A stretch of DNA of 43,706 nt from Hahella ganghwensis DSM 17046 (GCF_000376785.1 NZ_AQXX01000085.1:1-43706), one strand, 5' to 3'. Counted from the first letter of the stretch, positions 8,930 to 18,520 are shown. Numbers and translations: made by a program. Notes: generated by a model from the sequence alone, not told the origin.

Positions 8930-9781
8930 ATGCCAACACCACAAAAAACCGACAAAACCCCGCCGGTCATCCTGACCATTGGAGGTTTAGATCCCAGCGG
9001 CGGAGCCGGAATACATGCGGATGTGAAAACCATCAATCACCTGGGTGGCCATGGGGCAAGTATTGTCACCACTCTGACGGTTCAAGACAGTCTTCAGGTT
9101 TATGGGCAGCACCCGGTATCCCCGGATATTCTTCAGTCACAACTGAGTACGCTGTTGAGAGACTGCCAACCCCAAGCCGTTAAATGTGGCGCGCTGGGCA
9201 ATTCTGAAATCACTGATTGGCTGGGCAATGTATTCAGAGGTTTGCCCAAAGAAGTATTCAAGGTCGTCGATCCGGTCCTCAGTGCAGGAGGCGGAGGCTC
9301 TTTGTCCGAAAATTCTCAGATCAAGACACTAAAGCAAAAGGTGTTACCATTAACCGATCTCCTTATGCCGAATACCCAGGAGTTGGCTCTGCTGACAGGC
9401 GCCGATGATGAAGAAGAAGCCATTCGCCAATTACTCGATATCGGCGTAAATCATGTGCTGGTCACCGGCGGACATGAGTCTGGCACAGACATACGCAACA
9501 GGCTTTACTCCTCTCAAGCTGACACAAGCGATTCCTCTCAACCCGAGATAAGTTCCTCTAACAAGGAGCCGCTCGATTGTCACGAATGGCATCTACCAAG
9601 GATCGGCGGCGAATATCATGGCACCGGGTGCACCCTGGCAAGTGCTGTCGCCACCTTGATAGCCAGAGGATACACACTGCAGCAGTCTATAGAAGACTCA
9701 CAAGCCTGGATTACAAACCGAATTCGCAGCGCTTATCAAATAGGCCGTGGGCAAACTTACTTAAACTTTCTGGAATCCTGA
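8930..9781 (+). CDS. thiD: Hydroxymethylpyrimidine/phosphomethylpyrimidine kinase
   Basis: Thiamine synthesis kinase that phosphorylates HMP to HMP-P and then HMP-PP. Motifs: TIGGLDPSGGAGIHADVKT near residue 15, DPVLSAGGGG near 110, MPNTQELALLTG near 145, TGGHESGTD near 180, and the catalytic anion-hole region HGTGCTLASAVA near 235, with GTGCT in place of the common GSGCT. The ATG at 8930 is preferred over an upstream TTG at 8888; neither has a strong ribosome site. A Ser/Asp-rich insert of about 20 residues lies before HEWHLPRI. The stop is 7 bases before thiE, which supplies the next step. Confidence 0.95.
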   Translation: MPTPQKTDKTPPVILTIGGLDPSGGAGIHADVKTINHLGGHGASIVTTLTVQDSLQVYGQHPVSPDILQSQLSTLLRDCQPQAVKCGALGNSEITDWLGNVFRGLPKEVFKVVDPVLSAGGGGSLSENSQIKTLKQKVLPLTDLLMPNTQELALLTGADDEEEAIRQLLDIGVNHVLVTGGHESGTDIRNRLYSSQADTSDSSQPEISSSNKEPLDCHEWHLPRIGGEYHGTGCTLASAVATLIARGYTLQQSIEDSQAWITNRIRSAYQIGRGQTYLNFLES

Positions 9782-9788
9782 AAACGCC

Positions 9789-10433
9789 ATGACACCAACC
9801 TCCTCAGCACAGGTATTACCATCCCATGGGCTGTACGTTATCACCGACACACACCTGCTTCCCGGAGAAAAACTGTTCAACGGTGTGGAGAAAGCACTCT
9901 TGGGTGGGGCAGCAGTAGTTCAGTACCGCAATAAGGATGCCTCTCACGCCCAAAGATTGGCCGAAGCGACAAAGCTACAGACAATATGCCACCAATACGA
10001 CAGACCACTTATCATTAATGATGACATCCAACTGGCGGCAGCTTCCGGAGCTTCCGGCGTACACCTGGGGCAATCTGATGGCTCCCTCCGTCAGGCAAGA
10101 GAGCAGCTTGGGAACCATGCCATCATAGGGGTGACCTGCCATGGCAGACTGGAGCTGGCACTAAAAGCGGCTCAAGAGGGCGCCAGCTACCTGGCTTTCG
10201 GTCGATTCTTTACCTCCAAAACAAAACCAAATGCCCTTCCGGCCAACCTGGAGGTCATCACCAATGCCAAACAGGCAACCGGACTTCCGACCGTTGCAAT
10301 TGGCGGCATCAATTTGGACAATGCGCCTCAGGTGATCGAAGCCGGAGCAGATTTTCTGGCGGTCATTCATGGTGTATTTGGACAGGAGAATATTCAGGAG
10401 CAAAGCTACCGGTTTACCGCCCTGTATTCCTGA
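9789..10433 (+). CDS. thiE: Thiamine-phosphate synthase
   Basis: Couples HMP-PP and the thiazole phosphate to give thiamine monophosphate; TIM-barrel enzyme in the cytoplasm. Signatures: YVITDTH at the first strand, QYRNKDASH (phosphate and substrate contact), INDDIQLAAASGASGVHLGQ (metal-binding Asp), GVTCHG, FGRFFTSKTKP, and AIGGINLDNA at the last phosphate site. It is 214 residues, the normal length. The ATG follows thiD by 7 bases, so the two are one transcription unit; hemL follows about 70 bases later. Confidence 0.96.
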   Translation: MTPTSSAQVLPSHGLYVITDTHLLPGEKLFNGVEKALLGGAAVVQYRNKDASHAQRLAEATKLQTICHQYDRPLIINDDIQLAAASGASGVHLGQSDGSLRQAREQLGNHAIIGVTCHGRLELALKAAQEGASYLAFGRFFTSKTKPNALPANLEVITNAKQATGLPTVAIGGINLDNAPQVIEAGADFLAVIHGVFGQENIQEQSYRFTALYS

Positions 10434-10500
10434 GTTTGCAGCTTACCCAGCCGAGCAGAAACCGGCATTTATCGTTTTCGACCAGCTTTAAGGATTTAAT

Positions 10501-11781
10501 ATGTCCCAGTCAGAATCACTTTTTACCCGTGCCCAGCAATATATCCCCGGGGGGGTTAACTCTCCTGTCAGAGCATTCAAAGGTGTCGGCGGTACCCCCA
10601 TATTCTTCACCCGAGCGGAAGGTCCTTATATGTTTGACGAGGACGGTCAGCGCTATATCGACTATATCGGCTCCTGGGGTCCTATGATCCTGGGTCATGA
10701 CCACCCGAAGGTCCGGGAAGCACTGGAGGCTCAATTGAAAAACGGCGTTGGCTTCGGGGCACCGACACGCATCGAAGTCGATATGGCCGAGAAGGTCTGC
10801 AGCCTGATGCCGTCTATTGAAATGGTCAGGATGGTAAATTCCGGCACCGAAGCCACCATGAGTGCTATCCGACTGGCCCGCGGATATACCGGCCGGGATA
10901 AAATCATCAAATTTGAAGGCTGTTATCACGGCCACTCTGACTCTCTCCTGGTCAAAGCCGGCTCTGGTGCCCTGACCTTGGGTGTTCCCAACTCACCGGG
11001 GGTACCTGCCAGTATTGCAGAGCACACGATTACTTTGACCTACAACGACATTGATCAGGTAAAACGCTGCTTCGAAGAGATCGGTCAGGACATTGCCGCG
11101 GTTATCGTAGAACCCATTGCCGGAAACATGAACTGTATACCGCCTGTTCATGGATTTCTTGAAGCTCTGAGATCCTGCTGTGACGATGCCGGCGCGGTGC
11201 TGATCTTTGACGAAGTCATGACCGGTTTCCGTGTTTCTCTGGGAGGGGCGCAGGAAATCTATTCGGTCCAACCGGATCTCACGACACTGGGCAAAGTCAT
11301 TGGTGCTGGTCTGCCCGTGGGGGCCTTTGGAGGCCGGCGCGAGATCATGTCCCACATTGCACCACTTGGACCGGTATACCAAGCAGGCACTTTGTCTGGC
11401 AATCCGTTGGCCATGGCCAGCGGGCTGGCAATGCTCAATGAGATCAGCCAGCCAGGATTTCATGACGAGCTGGGCGCCAAGGCCAAACGCCTGATCGAAG
11501 GATTTAAGCAGGCTGCTGCTGATGCCAGCATCCCAATGACCACGCATCAAATCGGCGGTATGTTCGGTTTCTTCTTCTCCGAAGAAGACACTATCACCCG
11601 TTTCGATCAGGTTATGAAATGTGATACGGAGCGGTTCAAAGCCTTCTATCACGGCATGCTTCAGAAAGGTATCTACCTGGCTCCATCCGCCTTTGAAGCA
11701 GGCTTCATCTCTTCTGCCCACTCAGACCAGGATATCTCTGCCACCATTGATGCGGCAGCAGAGGTTCTCAAATCTCTTTAA
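10501..11781 (+). CDS. hemL: Glutamate-1-semialdehyde 2,1-aminomutase
   Basis: PLP enzyme that converts glutamate-1-semialdehyde into 5-aminolevulinate, the precursor of haem. K265 in [12 protein letters not shown] is the Schiff-base lysine; [10 protein letters not shown] carries the PLP-binding Asp; [15 protein letters not shown] and [14 protein letters not shown] are family signatures. It is 426 residues long, matching the family. AAGGA lies eight bases before the ATG. It sits downstream of thiE, an order seen in Pseudomonas, and converges with the TPR lipoprotein gene. Confidence 0.98.
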   Translation: MSQSESLFTRAQQYIPGGVNSPVRAFKGVGGTPIFFTRAEGPYMFDEDGQRYIDYIGSWGPMILGHDHPKVREALEAQLKNGVGFGAPTRIEVDMAEKVCSLMPSIEMVRMVNSGTEATMSAIRLARGYTGRDKIIKFEGCYHGHSDSLLVKAGSGALTLGVPNSPGVPASIAEHTITLTYNDIDQVKRCFEEIGQDIAAVIVEPIAGNMNCIPPVHGFLEALRSCCDDAGAVLIFDEVMTGFRVSLGGAQEIYSVQPDLTTLGKVIGAGLPVGAFGGRREIMSHIAPLGPVYQAGTLSGNPLAMASGLAMLNEISQPGFHDELGAKAKRLIEGFKQAAADASIPMTTHQIGGMFGFFFSEEDTITRFDQVMKCDTERFKAFYHGMLQKGIYLAPSAFEAGFISSAHSDQDISATIDAAAEVLKSL

Positions 11782-11793
11782 GGGAAAATCCTG

Positions 11794-12354
11794 TTACAGT
11801 GATGCGGCCTGCTTGCGGGCTGCATCAGCTCCCGCCGAGTCTCCTTTGGCGTCTCTGACAATCGCCAGTGTCTGCAGAGACTGCTTTTTGAAGCGGGGAT
11901 CTTTACCGCTCAATGCAATTGCCTTGAGACAAAGCTGTTCTGCCCTATTGTACGACCCCTGATCATACTGAACTCTCGCCATTTGCAAATACACTTCACC
12001 TGCCTGGGGCGAAATTCTTTGCGCCCTGTCCAGCAATAGCAGAGCCTGATCGTAATTTCCGCTGCGGGCCGTTGCTTCAGCTTGAGCTAACACCTGAAGT
12101 GCCGCTGCAGAGGGGCGCTCTCTGTCGATCTCCACCGGCTTAGTGACCGGCTGCCCGATACGTTGGGTTGGTGTTTTTGTATCAGGTTGTTCAACAGGCT
12201 GTTCTTTTGGATAAGCATCCGAAGGATCAGTCACTCTAGGATCCGGCTTACGGGCAGGTTCCTGAATCGGGGAATAAGTACACCCGTGTATCAGCAACAG
12301 GACCGCAAGCGCCAGGCAATTCCGGGATACCAGCGGATTAGGTACTAACTTCAT
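11794..12354 (-). CDS. TPR-repeat lipoprotein
   Basis: The ATG at 12354 gives MKLVPNPL and a lipoprotein signal ending LLLIHGC, with the lipidated Cys at about residue 24; a GTG 15 bases upstream is possible. A Pro-rich linker is followed by two or three TPR-like helical pairs (YDQALLLLDRAQRISPQAGE; YNRAEQLCLKAIALS). It begins 38 bases after the mrcB stop, so it is probably cotranscribed with PBP1B. It may play the role of an outer-membrane lipoprotein partner of the synthase, but it is not recognisably LpoB; that idea rests on position. Confidence 0.8.
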   Translation of the reverse strand: MKLVPNPLVSRNCLALAVLLLIHGCTYSPIQEPARKPDPRVTDPSDAYPKEQPVEQPDTKTPTQRIGQPVTKPVEIDRERPSAAALQVLAQAEATARSGNYDQALLLLDRAQRISPQAGEVYLQMARVQYDQGSYNRAEQLCLKAIALSGKDPRFKKQSLQTLAIVRDAKGDSAGADAARKQAASL

Positions 12355-12392
12355 GTTTTTTGTAATCACAAGCCTCTGCTCTTTCTCGATTT

Positions 12393-14723
12393 TTAACTAT
12401 TCCACCATTTGCGTAACCATCGCTCAAGTATATTCCCCCGATCGACACAACCGGCCCTCTCTTCGGGAACCGTATCGAGTAAAAATGGCAACGCTACCGC
12501 CCCCTCACAATGCTCAGCAGACAGCAGACCATTCTTCTGATCCACCCAGGCCCATTCCACAGACTCTGGCGCTGAGGGCAAAAACGATACCTGTGGCAAT
12601 TGGCGATAGAGCTTCAACCAAGCGGCCAGCGCGCCAGAGGAGCCCGTCAGGCTGGTGGAAGTATTATCATCTTTCCCCAACCAGACAGTGGTCAGATACT
12701 GACCATTAAAGCCGACAAACCAGCTATCCCGGTAATCATCTGTGGTACCGGTCTTGCCACCGACATAATAGTCCTCTGGCAACGTACGATATACACTGCG
12801 GCCGGTTCCGTTGCGCATCACTTCGAACAGCCCATATTGGCCGATATAAGCAATGCCGGAGTCAATCACCTGCTCAGTGTCGAATGAATAACGGGATAGA
12901 AGCTCTCCATTTGACGTGGTAACAGCCCGAATTGCCCGCAGTGGCGTGCGGAATCCCGTCGATATCAGGTTTTGATACAGCTCCGTCACTTCCATGGGAG
13001 ACAGGTTCAAGGCCCCCAGCAAAACAGCCGGGTAAGGCCTCACATCTACATCGGCCCCCAGCTCACGAATAGTCTCAAGCACTTCTGGCACACCGACCTC
13101 CAACCCCAACCGGGCAGTTGCCAGGTTGAGAGACCTGGCCAGCGCTTCCTGCATAATCACAGGACCATGGCTTTCACCATCATAGTTCTTGGGCATCCAC
13201 TCATCCCCGTTTTCAAATTTGAGCATAAAAGGCTCATCATCCAACGGAGAAGCCAGAGTGTATTTTTGGGAGTGCTTTAAAGCCGTCAGCATCACAAACG
13301 GTTTAATTAATGAGCCGATCTGTCTCTTAGCCAGCAAAGCACGATTAAAGCCACTGAAATTAGCCTGGCGGTCTCCCACCACGGCCAATATCTCGCCGCT
13401 GCTAACCGCCGTGGTGATCATTGCCCCCTGAAGCCCCTGATTAATTGCCGTCTGCTCTTTTTGTCGAATCGTGTCACTCAGAGACTTTTCCGCTTTGGCC
13501 TGTAACAGAGGATCCAGCGTCGTGAAGACCCTCAATCCTTCAGACTGAAGGTCCTCCTCGCGATAGTCCCTGGTGAGCTGCTGCTTCACCACGTCCATAA
13601 ACGCCGGATAGGCGCTGGAGGAATATCGGGGTTTCGGTATCACATTCAATCTTCTTGCCTTATCAGCATTGGCCTGACTATCGGAAATCACATTGGCTTC
13701 TGCCATCTGGTCCAAAACCAGATTACGGCGCTCCTTTGCACGCTCTGGATGGCGTCGGGGATCGTAATAGGACGCACCTTTCACTATGGCCACCAGTAGC
13801 GCGATCTGATCAGAGGTAAGGTCTGACACTGACTTGCCGAAATAAAAGTGGCTGGCCATTCCAAACCCATGAATCCCTCGAGCCCCGGCCTGGCCCAGGT
13901 ATATTTCGTTGGCATAGGCTTCCAGAATTTCATCTTTGTCGTAATGAAACTCCAGTATCAGAGCCATCAAGGCTTCATTAGCCTTACGCCAGAGGCTTTG
14001 CTCATTGGTCAGATAAAAGTTTTTTACCAACTGCTGGGTCAGGGTGCTTCCGCCCTGTACAACCCTGCCTGCACGAATGTTTGCCCAGGTAGCCCGGGCA
14101 ATTGCCTGAGGCGATACACCAAAGTGGCTGTAAAAGTGACGGTCCTCAACCTGTATCAGTGCTTTTTCGAGCATATCAGGCAACTGATCCAGGTTGACCA
14201 GAATCCGATCTTCCTGCTGCGCAGGATAAATACCACCAATCTTGACCGGCTCCAGGCGCGCCCATGTTAGAGCTCTTCCACCTGAATCGAGCAATTGGCT
14301 AACCTTATCTCCCGAAAACTCGACGCGAATCCTGCGCGGTTTTTCCGCTCCGTCGGCATACTGAAATCCCCGACTATAGATTTCAACCGCGTAACTACCC
14401 GCGGCAAAGGTACCGGGCCTGTCCGCCCTGGTCCGGCGTTCATACCCCAACTCAGCAAGCTCGGCCTGAAGGTCAGCCTTCACCAACGCCAACCCCGGAT
14501 AAATTTCCAGAGGTCGGGCAAACACCTGAGCAGGCAATTGCCAACGCTTGCCATCAAACTTATCCCGGACAGTGGCGTCCAGATAGACACACCAGCCGAG
14601 AAATATCGTCAGGCAGACCAGCAGGACTTTCCAAATCGCCGACTTCCAACGGGAATGGCGTCTGGAAGCTTTTTGGGAGGTTGATTTCCGTGATCGAGTA
14701 CTGTTTTTTCTGGTTTTGGGCAT
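12393..14723 (-). CDS. mrcB: Bifunctional penicillin-binding protein 1B
   Basis: Class A PBP that polymerises glycan strands and cross-links peptides in the periplasm. Order: basic cytoplasmic tail, one transmembrane helix at residues 31-48, UB2H domain at about 65-160, GT51 glycosyltransferase with the catalytic Glu in EDRHFYSHFG (E193) and GGSTLTQQLVKN, then the transpeptidase with S471-LIK, S531-LN and K657-TG. At 776 residues it matches PBP1B rather than the longer PBP1A. It is transcribed away from the APH-like kinase gene and precedes the TPR lipoprotein gene. Confidence 0.97.
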   Translation of the reverse strand: MPKTRKNSTRSRKSTSQKASRRHSRWKSAIWKVLLVCLTIFLGWCVYLDATVRDKFDGKRWQLPAQVFARPLEIYPGLALVKADLQAELAELGYERRTRADRPGTFAAGSYAVEIYSRGFQYADGAEKPRRIRVEFSGDKVSQLLDSGGRALTWARLEPVKIGGIYPAQQEDRILVNLDQLPDMLEKALIQVEDRHFYSHFGVSPQAIARATWANIRAGRVVQGGSTLTQQLVKNFYLTNEQSLWRKANEALMALILEFHYDKDEILEAYANEIYLGQAGARGIHGFGMASHFYFGKSVSDLTSDQIALLVAIVKGASYYDPRRHPERAKERRNLVLDQMAEANVISDSQANADKARRLNVIPKPRYSSSAYPAFMDVVKQQLTRDYREEDLQSEGLRVFTTLDPLLQAKAEKSLSDTIRQKEQTAINQGLQGAMITTAVSSGEILAVVGDRQANFSGFNRALLAKRQIGSLIKPFVMLTALKHSQKYTLASPLDDEPFMLKFENGDEWMPKNYDGESHGPVIMQEALARSLNLATARLGLEVGVPEVLETIRELGADVDVRPYPAVLLGALNLSPMEVTELYQNLISTGFRTPLRAIRAVTTSNGELLSRYSFDTEQVIDSGIAYIGQYGLFEVMRNGTGRSVYRTLPEDYYVGGKTGTTDDYRDSWFVGFNGQYLTTVWLGKDDNTSTSLTGSSGALAAWLKLYRQLPQVSFLPSAPESVEWAWVDQKNGLLSAEHCEGAVALPFLLDTVPEERAGCVDRGNILERWLRKWWNS

Positions 14724-14809
14724 GTAGGCTGCATTTCGTCAGTTTAAATTGGTGCAGATAGCCTAAGCTAATGATTGAAGCATGGCTGTGAGTTATCATA
14801 ACCAATTTG

Positions 14810-14826
14810 CATGCCACGATGGCATG
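14810..14826. promoter_or_regulatory. Perfect inverted repeat between mrcB and the kinase gene
   Basis: CATGCCA-CGA-TGGCATG is a 7-bp perfect inverted repeat in the divergent intergenic region, about 58 bases before the GTG start of the kinase gene and 87 bases upstream of mrcB. It could be an operator or an RNA hairpin. No known regulator site is recognised. Confidence 0.4.
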
Positions 14827-14883
14827 AAAACCTCGCAATAATCTGTGCGCTGCGGCAAGACAACTTACATAAAGGAGCTACGC

Positions 14884-16452
14884 GTGAGCGAAAGCTTGGT
14901 TCAAGCACTCAAAAATCCGGACACTTATCCCCATCCTGTGTCCGATATTCAACTGATCGAAACCCACATTTCCTGGGTATTTCTGACCGGCACCTATGCT
15001 TACAAGGTCAAGAAGCCCATGGATTATGGTTTTCTGGACTTTACCGCACTGGAAAAACGGAAGTTCTATTGCGAGGAGGAGCTTCGCTTGAATCGCCGCC
15101 TTGTACCGGACGTTTACCTTGAGGTCATTCCTATCAGCGGGACACCTGAGGCACCACAGCTGGGCGGAGACGGAGATCCGTTCGAATACGCGATAAAAAT
15201 GCGTCAGTTTAACCCCCAGACCCTGGACAAGATGTCCCATGATGCGCCTGAATTGGGGGGCCACCTGGAACAGCTGGCACTGAAAGTGGCGGACTTCCAC
15301 CTTAATCAGTCCGCCAGAACTGATGAAAATATGACCTACGGACATCCGGACGTTGTGTTCGAGCCAGTACAACAAAACTTTGACCAGATCCGTCCACTGC
15401 TTTCAGACCCACAGGAGCTGAAACAACTGGAATACCTGGAAGGATGGGCACAAAGCACCTTCGAACGCCTGCGTCCTCTGATGGAAAAGCGGGATAAAGA
15501 CGGATTTGTCCGCGAGTGTCACGGCGATATGCATCTGGCCAACGTCACTACGGAAGATGGCAACGTCATGCTGTTCGACTGCATCGAGTTTAACGATTAT
15601 TTCCGCTGGCTGGATGTATATAACGATATCGGCTTTCTGTTAATGGACCTGGAAGACCGAGGACTGAAAGGCTTCGGCTACCGGGTACTCAATACCTATC
15701 TGGAACAGACTGGAGATTACCAAGGCCTGATTCTGCTTCCTTTCTATAAAGCCTACCGCGCCATGGTACGCTGCAAGATTGCCCTTTTCACTATGGGAGC
15801 TCCCGGTATCAGTGAAGAAATGCGGCAGGAAGAGGAAAAGAAATACAAGCGCTACATGGATCTGGCTGAATCCTACATGTCAGTGCCAGCACGCTTTTTG
15901 ATTATCACTCACGGCGTGTCCGGCAGCGGAAAAACGACCATCAGCTCACACCTCTTGGAACGTCTGGGCATTATCCGCCTTCGCTCCGATATCGAGCGCA
16001 AGCGACTGTTTGGCCTGAAATCAGGCGAGAAGAGTCACTCGGACCTGGACGGTGGAATTTATTCCCCCGAGGCCAACCTCAAAACCTACCAGTATTTGGC
16101 AGAAGAGGCGGAAATGCTCCTGCAAGCTGGGCAGGCCGTCATAATAGATGCGACTTTTCTACATCAGGATCAGCGCAATATTATGGATGAGGTTGCAGCG
16201 GAGAACGGCGTACCTTTTGCTATTGTCGACTGCCGTGCACCTCAAGCCAAAATTGAAGAGTGGTTGGAAAAACGCTCAGCCGAGAGTCAGGATGCAGCAG
16301 AGGCGGATGTCAGCGTCATGCGTCATCAACTAACTCACGCAGAGCCTTTCACCGATGACGAAATGACCCATGTGGTCGAACTGGCCAGTGATAATCTCGA
16401 AGAAATTGACGCCCTCGCTGACAGACTAGCCAGCAAACTGGGACGAAATTAA
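14884..16452 (+). CDS. Bifunctional APH-like kinase / P-loop ATPase protein
   Basis: Start GTG 14884 is chosen because AAGGAG lies 7 bases upstream. The 522 residues hold two kinase-like parts. Residues ~20-330 are an aminoglycoside phosphotransferase-like fold with the catalytic loop ECHGDMHLANV and metal site LFDCIEFND. Residues ~335-520 are a zeta-toxin/AAA_33-type P-loop domain with GVSGSGKTT (Walker A). This fusion is widespread in proteobacteria, annotated as AAA family or aminoglycoside phosphotransferase protein, but its substrate is not known to me. No resistance role should be assumed. It diverges from mrcB. A hairpin follows the stop. Confidence 0.85.
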   Translation: MSESLVQALKNPDTYPHPVSDIQLIETHISWVFLTGTYAYKVKKPMDYGFLDFTALEKRKFYCEEELRLNRRLVPDVYLEVIPISGTPEAPQLGGDGDPFEYAIKMRQFNPQTLDKMSHDAPELGGHLEQLALKVADFHLNQSARTDENMTYGHPDVVFEPVQQNFDQIRPLLSDPQELKQLEYLEGWAQSTFERLRPLMEKRDKDGFVRECHGDMHLANVTTEDGNVMLFDCIEFNDYFRWLDVYNDIGFLLMDLEDRGLKGFGYRVLNTYLEQTGDYQGLILLPFYKAYRAMVRCKIALFTMGAPGISEEMRQEEEKKYKRYMDLAESYMSVPARFLIITHGVSGSGKTTISSHLLERLGIIRLRSDIERKRLFGLKSGEKSHSDLDGGIYSPEANLKTYQYLAEEAEMLLQAGQAVIIDATFLHQDQRNIMDEVAAENGVPFAIVDCRAPQAKIEEWLEKRSAESQDAAEADVSVMRHQLTHAEPFTDDEMTHVVELASDNLEEIDALADRLASKLGRN

Positions 16453-16467
16453 TCCCCAGCTCTTTAC

Positions 16468-16494
16468 GACGGCACTTGATCACCGAGTGCCGTC
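16468..16494 (+). terminator. Stem-loop after the bifunctional kinase gene
   Basis: GACGGCACT and AGTGCCGTC form a perfect 9-bp stem with a 9-base loop 16 bases after the stop codon. The following CTCTTCC is pyrimidine-rich but lacks a long T run, so termination may be weak. Confidence 0.55.
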
Positions 16495-16637
16495 CTCTTC
16501 CAGCACGCACCTGTCCCAGCCCCTTTGCAGTCTCAAATGGCACAGCATCCCAGTCTGACTATACTGAAATAAAAATCATGCCTGTCGCTCAACATAAACT
16601 GAGCGTACGCCTGCCAGAATCAAACGGGAGATCGGGA

Positions 16638-16982
16638 ATGGAAAAGGTAAAAATTATTGACCATCCCATGTACCAGCTACTACGGGATGAAAAAATTGAG
16701 GAGTTCAACACCCGGAAAGGTCAAGGAGAGGCCGCACCCAGTTTTGAGCTTTGCGACTTTCGAGGACTCGATCTAAGAGGACTGGATGCGCATGGGCTTG
16801 ACTTAAGGGGCGCGTATTTCCGCGGGGCAGACCTGCGGGGAATTAACTTCGAGGATACGCTCATGGAGGGCGCCAGCATTGCAGCAACAAAAATTTCAGG
16901 CTGCCTGTTTCCCAAAGCACTCCCGGCTGACGAAATCATCATGTCCCTCACACATGGTACCCGCATGCGCTATTTCCCCTGA
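16638..16982 (+). CDS. Small pentapeptide-repeat protein
   Basis: The ATG at 16638 (MEKVKIIDHP) is preferred, since GGGAG lies upstream and the earlier in-frame residues look non-coding. The 114 residues contain about eight A(D/N)LXX-type pentapeptide units (FRGLDLRGLDAHGLDLRGAY, FRGADLRGINF), predicting a short right-handed beta-helix, then a C-terminal tail. Similar short proteins occur in Pseudomonas-like genomes without a known function. It is far smaller than Qnr-type DNA-mimic proteins, so a gyrase-protection role is not supported. Confidence 0.82.
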   Translation: MEKVKIIDHPMYQLLRDEKIEEFNTRKGQGEAAPSFELCDFRGLDLRGLDAHGLDLRGAYFRGADLRGINFEDTLMEGASIAATKISGCLFPKALPADEIIMSLTHGTRMRYFP

Positions 16983-17086
16983 GACTTTTCAGAGCCACCC
17001 GGAGACTGGCACTGGGTACATTGATCTCCAGCAACGAACAAAAAGGCTCTAAAATGCGGACATCAATACAATGACCGGGGATATTA

Positions 17087-17431
17087 ATGCCGTCGCAATT
17101 ACTGGGAAGCTGCTCCAGGCAGCTAATTGAAAAACTGAACGAAGGGGAAAGTAAAGGTATCCATCTGGCGCAACATAGTCTTTTTATTATTCGTCATCAG
17201 GGCAGAGTTTATGCCTACCTGAATCAATGCCCTCATCTTGGGATTGAATTGGAATGGATGCCGGATCAGTTCCTCGACCATGCCCGACAATTTATCCACT
17301 GCAGCACCCATGGGGCATTGTTTCTGATCCGGACAGGCGAATGTATTGCGGGTCCATGCCAGGGACAGTTTCTTCGTCCTCTTACTATGCAGGAAAACGG
17401 TGATGACGTGGACTTTCTACTTTCATCCTGA
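17087..17431 (+). CDS. Rieske [2Fe-2S] ferredoxin-like protein
   Basis: A 114-residue single-domain Rieske protein. The cluster ligands are in CPHLG (Cys and His) and CSTHG (Cys and His), separated by about 24 residues, as in ferredoxin components of oxygenases and NirD-like proteins. There is no signal peptide, so it is expected in the cytoplasm as an electron carrier. No oxygenase gene is next to it, so the redox partner is unknown. It converges with sfsA, only 8 bases between stops. Confidence 0.88.
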   Translation: MPSQLLGSCSRQLIEKLNEGESKGIHLAQHSLFIIRHQGRVYAYLNQCPHLGIELEWMPDQFLDHARQFIHCSTHGALFLIRTGECIAGPCQGQFLRPLTMQENGDDVDFLLSS

Positions 17432-17439
17432 CAGTAACG

Positions 17440-18147
17440 CTAAATAATAACCGGCACTTGATGATCAAGCACCAGTTCATCAGGGGAAATCAGACTTTTA
17501 TAGGCAATCACCTCCACGCCATTTTCGCTGGCCTTTTTCAAACCCTGTGCGTATGCCGGATCAATGTGCTTTGCCGCCTGCACACTGTTAATTCCAGAAT
17601 GATTCACCACATAACAAAGTACAGCGCGCATTCCAGCCTGCACCATTTCTATCAGCTCTTCCAGATGCTTGGATGCCCGGGTGCTCACAGCATCCGGAAA
17701 ATAGCCCAGCCCATCCTCTAGCAGCGTCACGTTTTTTACTTCCACATAGCAGTCTGGTAATTCCGCGTGACCAGACAAAAACCAGTCAGCACGACTTCCC
17801 TGGCTACCATACCTCACCTCTGGCTTTCGGTTTGTGTAACCTGACAATTCGGTAATGACACCTGAAGCTGCACCCTCGCCGACCAGTTCATTTGGCCTGG
17901 CTGTATTAACACAAATCCAATGACCGGCCGGTGTTTCACTGAGTTCCCAGGTATACGGATATTTCCTTTTGGGGTTGGCAGCCCGGCTAAAATAGACTTT
18001 TGATCCCGGCTCAGCGCAGCCTTTCATAGAACCTGTGTTAGGACAGTGGATAGTGATCACTTCGCCGTTGTCCAACTCAATATCCGCCAGGAATCGTTTA
18101 TAACGCTTTATCAGCCGTCCGTACCCTGGTTCCAGCTCCAGTTTCAA
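17440..18147 (-). CDS. sfsA: Sugar fermentation stimulation protein A homologue
   Basis: SfsA-family protein, DNA-binding in E. coli and linked to maltose metabolism; the exact biochemical role is unsettled, and the fold carries a nuclease-like C-terminal domain. The family signature RYKRFLADIELDNGEVITIHCPNTGSM is at the N-terminus and YVEVKNVTLLEDG with FPDAVSTRASKHLEEL in the middle. The start is a TTG: position 18147 gives 235 residues, the usual length, with GGGAG upstream; another TTG at 18171 is possible. No in-frame ATG is available near the start. Confidence 0.9.
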   Translation of the reverse strand: MKLELEPGYGRLIKRYKRFLADIELDNGEVITIHCPNTGSMKGCAEPGSKVYFSRAANPKRKYPYTWELSETPAGHWICVNTARPNELVGEGAASGVITELSGYTNRKPEVRYGSQGSRADWFLSGHAELPDCYVEVKNVTLLEDGLGYFPDAVSTRASKHLEELIEMVQAGMRAVLCYVVNHSGINSVQAAKHIDPAYAQGLKKASENGVEVIAYKSLISPDELVLDHQVPVII

Positions 18148-18520
18148 TCTCCATCTCCCAATTTTTTTCAATCGAATGACAACATAATTTCCAGGTATTC
18201 TGCCCCAATTAGCGCTTTAACAGATCAAGCCCTGCCACACATTCAGTATCAGATGCAGCTTTTAAAACAAGTTGTAACTACTTATGCTACAAACTGTTTT
18301 TGCTCAGGACAGCGGCTTCAACAGGTTATTCCCAAAATAAAATTTATAGGCTACCTTGAAAAGAGTTGGCGCCGTGATCTCAGATCTGCTATTTTTCGCA
18401 CGCTTAGCGGCGGTTAATCGCCAATCATAACCAGACAAAATGGTTCCCGGATACCAGTCCCGGTCTTTCACAGACCCAGACGTGCCGTACGCCGGGCAGT
18501 TTAAACATGGGGCAGAACAT
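18148..18520. other. Intergenic region between sfsA and dksA
   Basis: About 370 bases with no coding sequence that I can support. It should hold the promoters of both divergent genes. A TTGGCG/TATTTT pair with an 18-base spacer near 18365-18395 is a weak candidate for dksA. A GGCG-GTTAAT-CGCC hairpin sits near 18410. Confidence 0.4.

Noticed and set aside
9931-10433. Thiamine riboswitch before thiD or thiE
   Set aside because: The spacers before both genes are too short and lack the CUGAGA-type TPP core; thiD is close to hemJ.
14267-14684. Open frames on both strands within the first third of mrcB
   Set aside because: They are produced by the GC-skewed codon pattern of mrcB and carry no domain.
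14884-16452. APH-like domain as an aminoglycoside resistance gene
   Set aside because: The fusion architecture belongs to a widespread core family of unknown substrate; no mobile context surrounds it.
16638-16982. Pentapeptide protein as a Qnr-like quinolone resistance factor
   Set aside because: It is only 114 residues with about eight repeats, much shorter than Qnr proteins, and lies in a core-gene setting.
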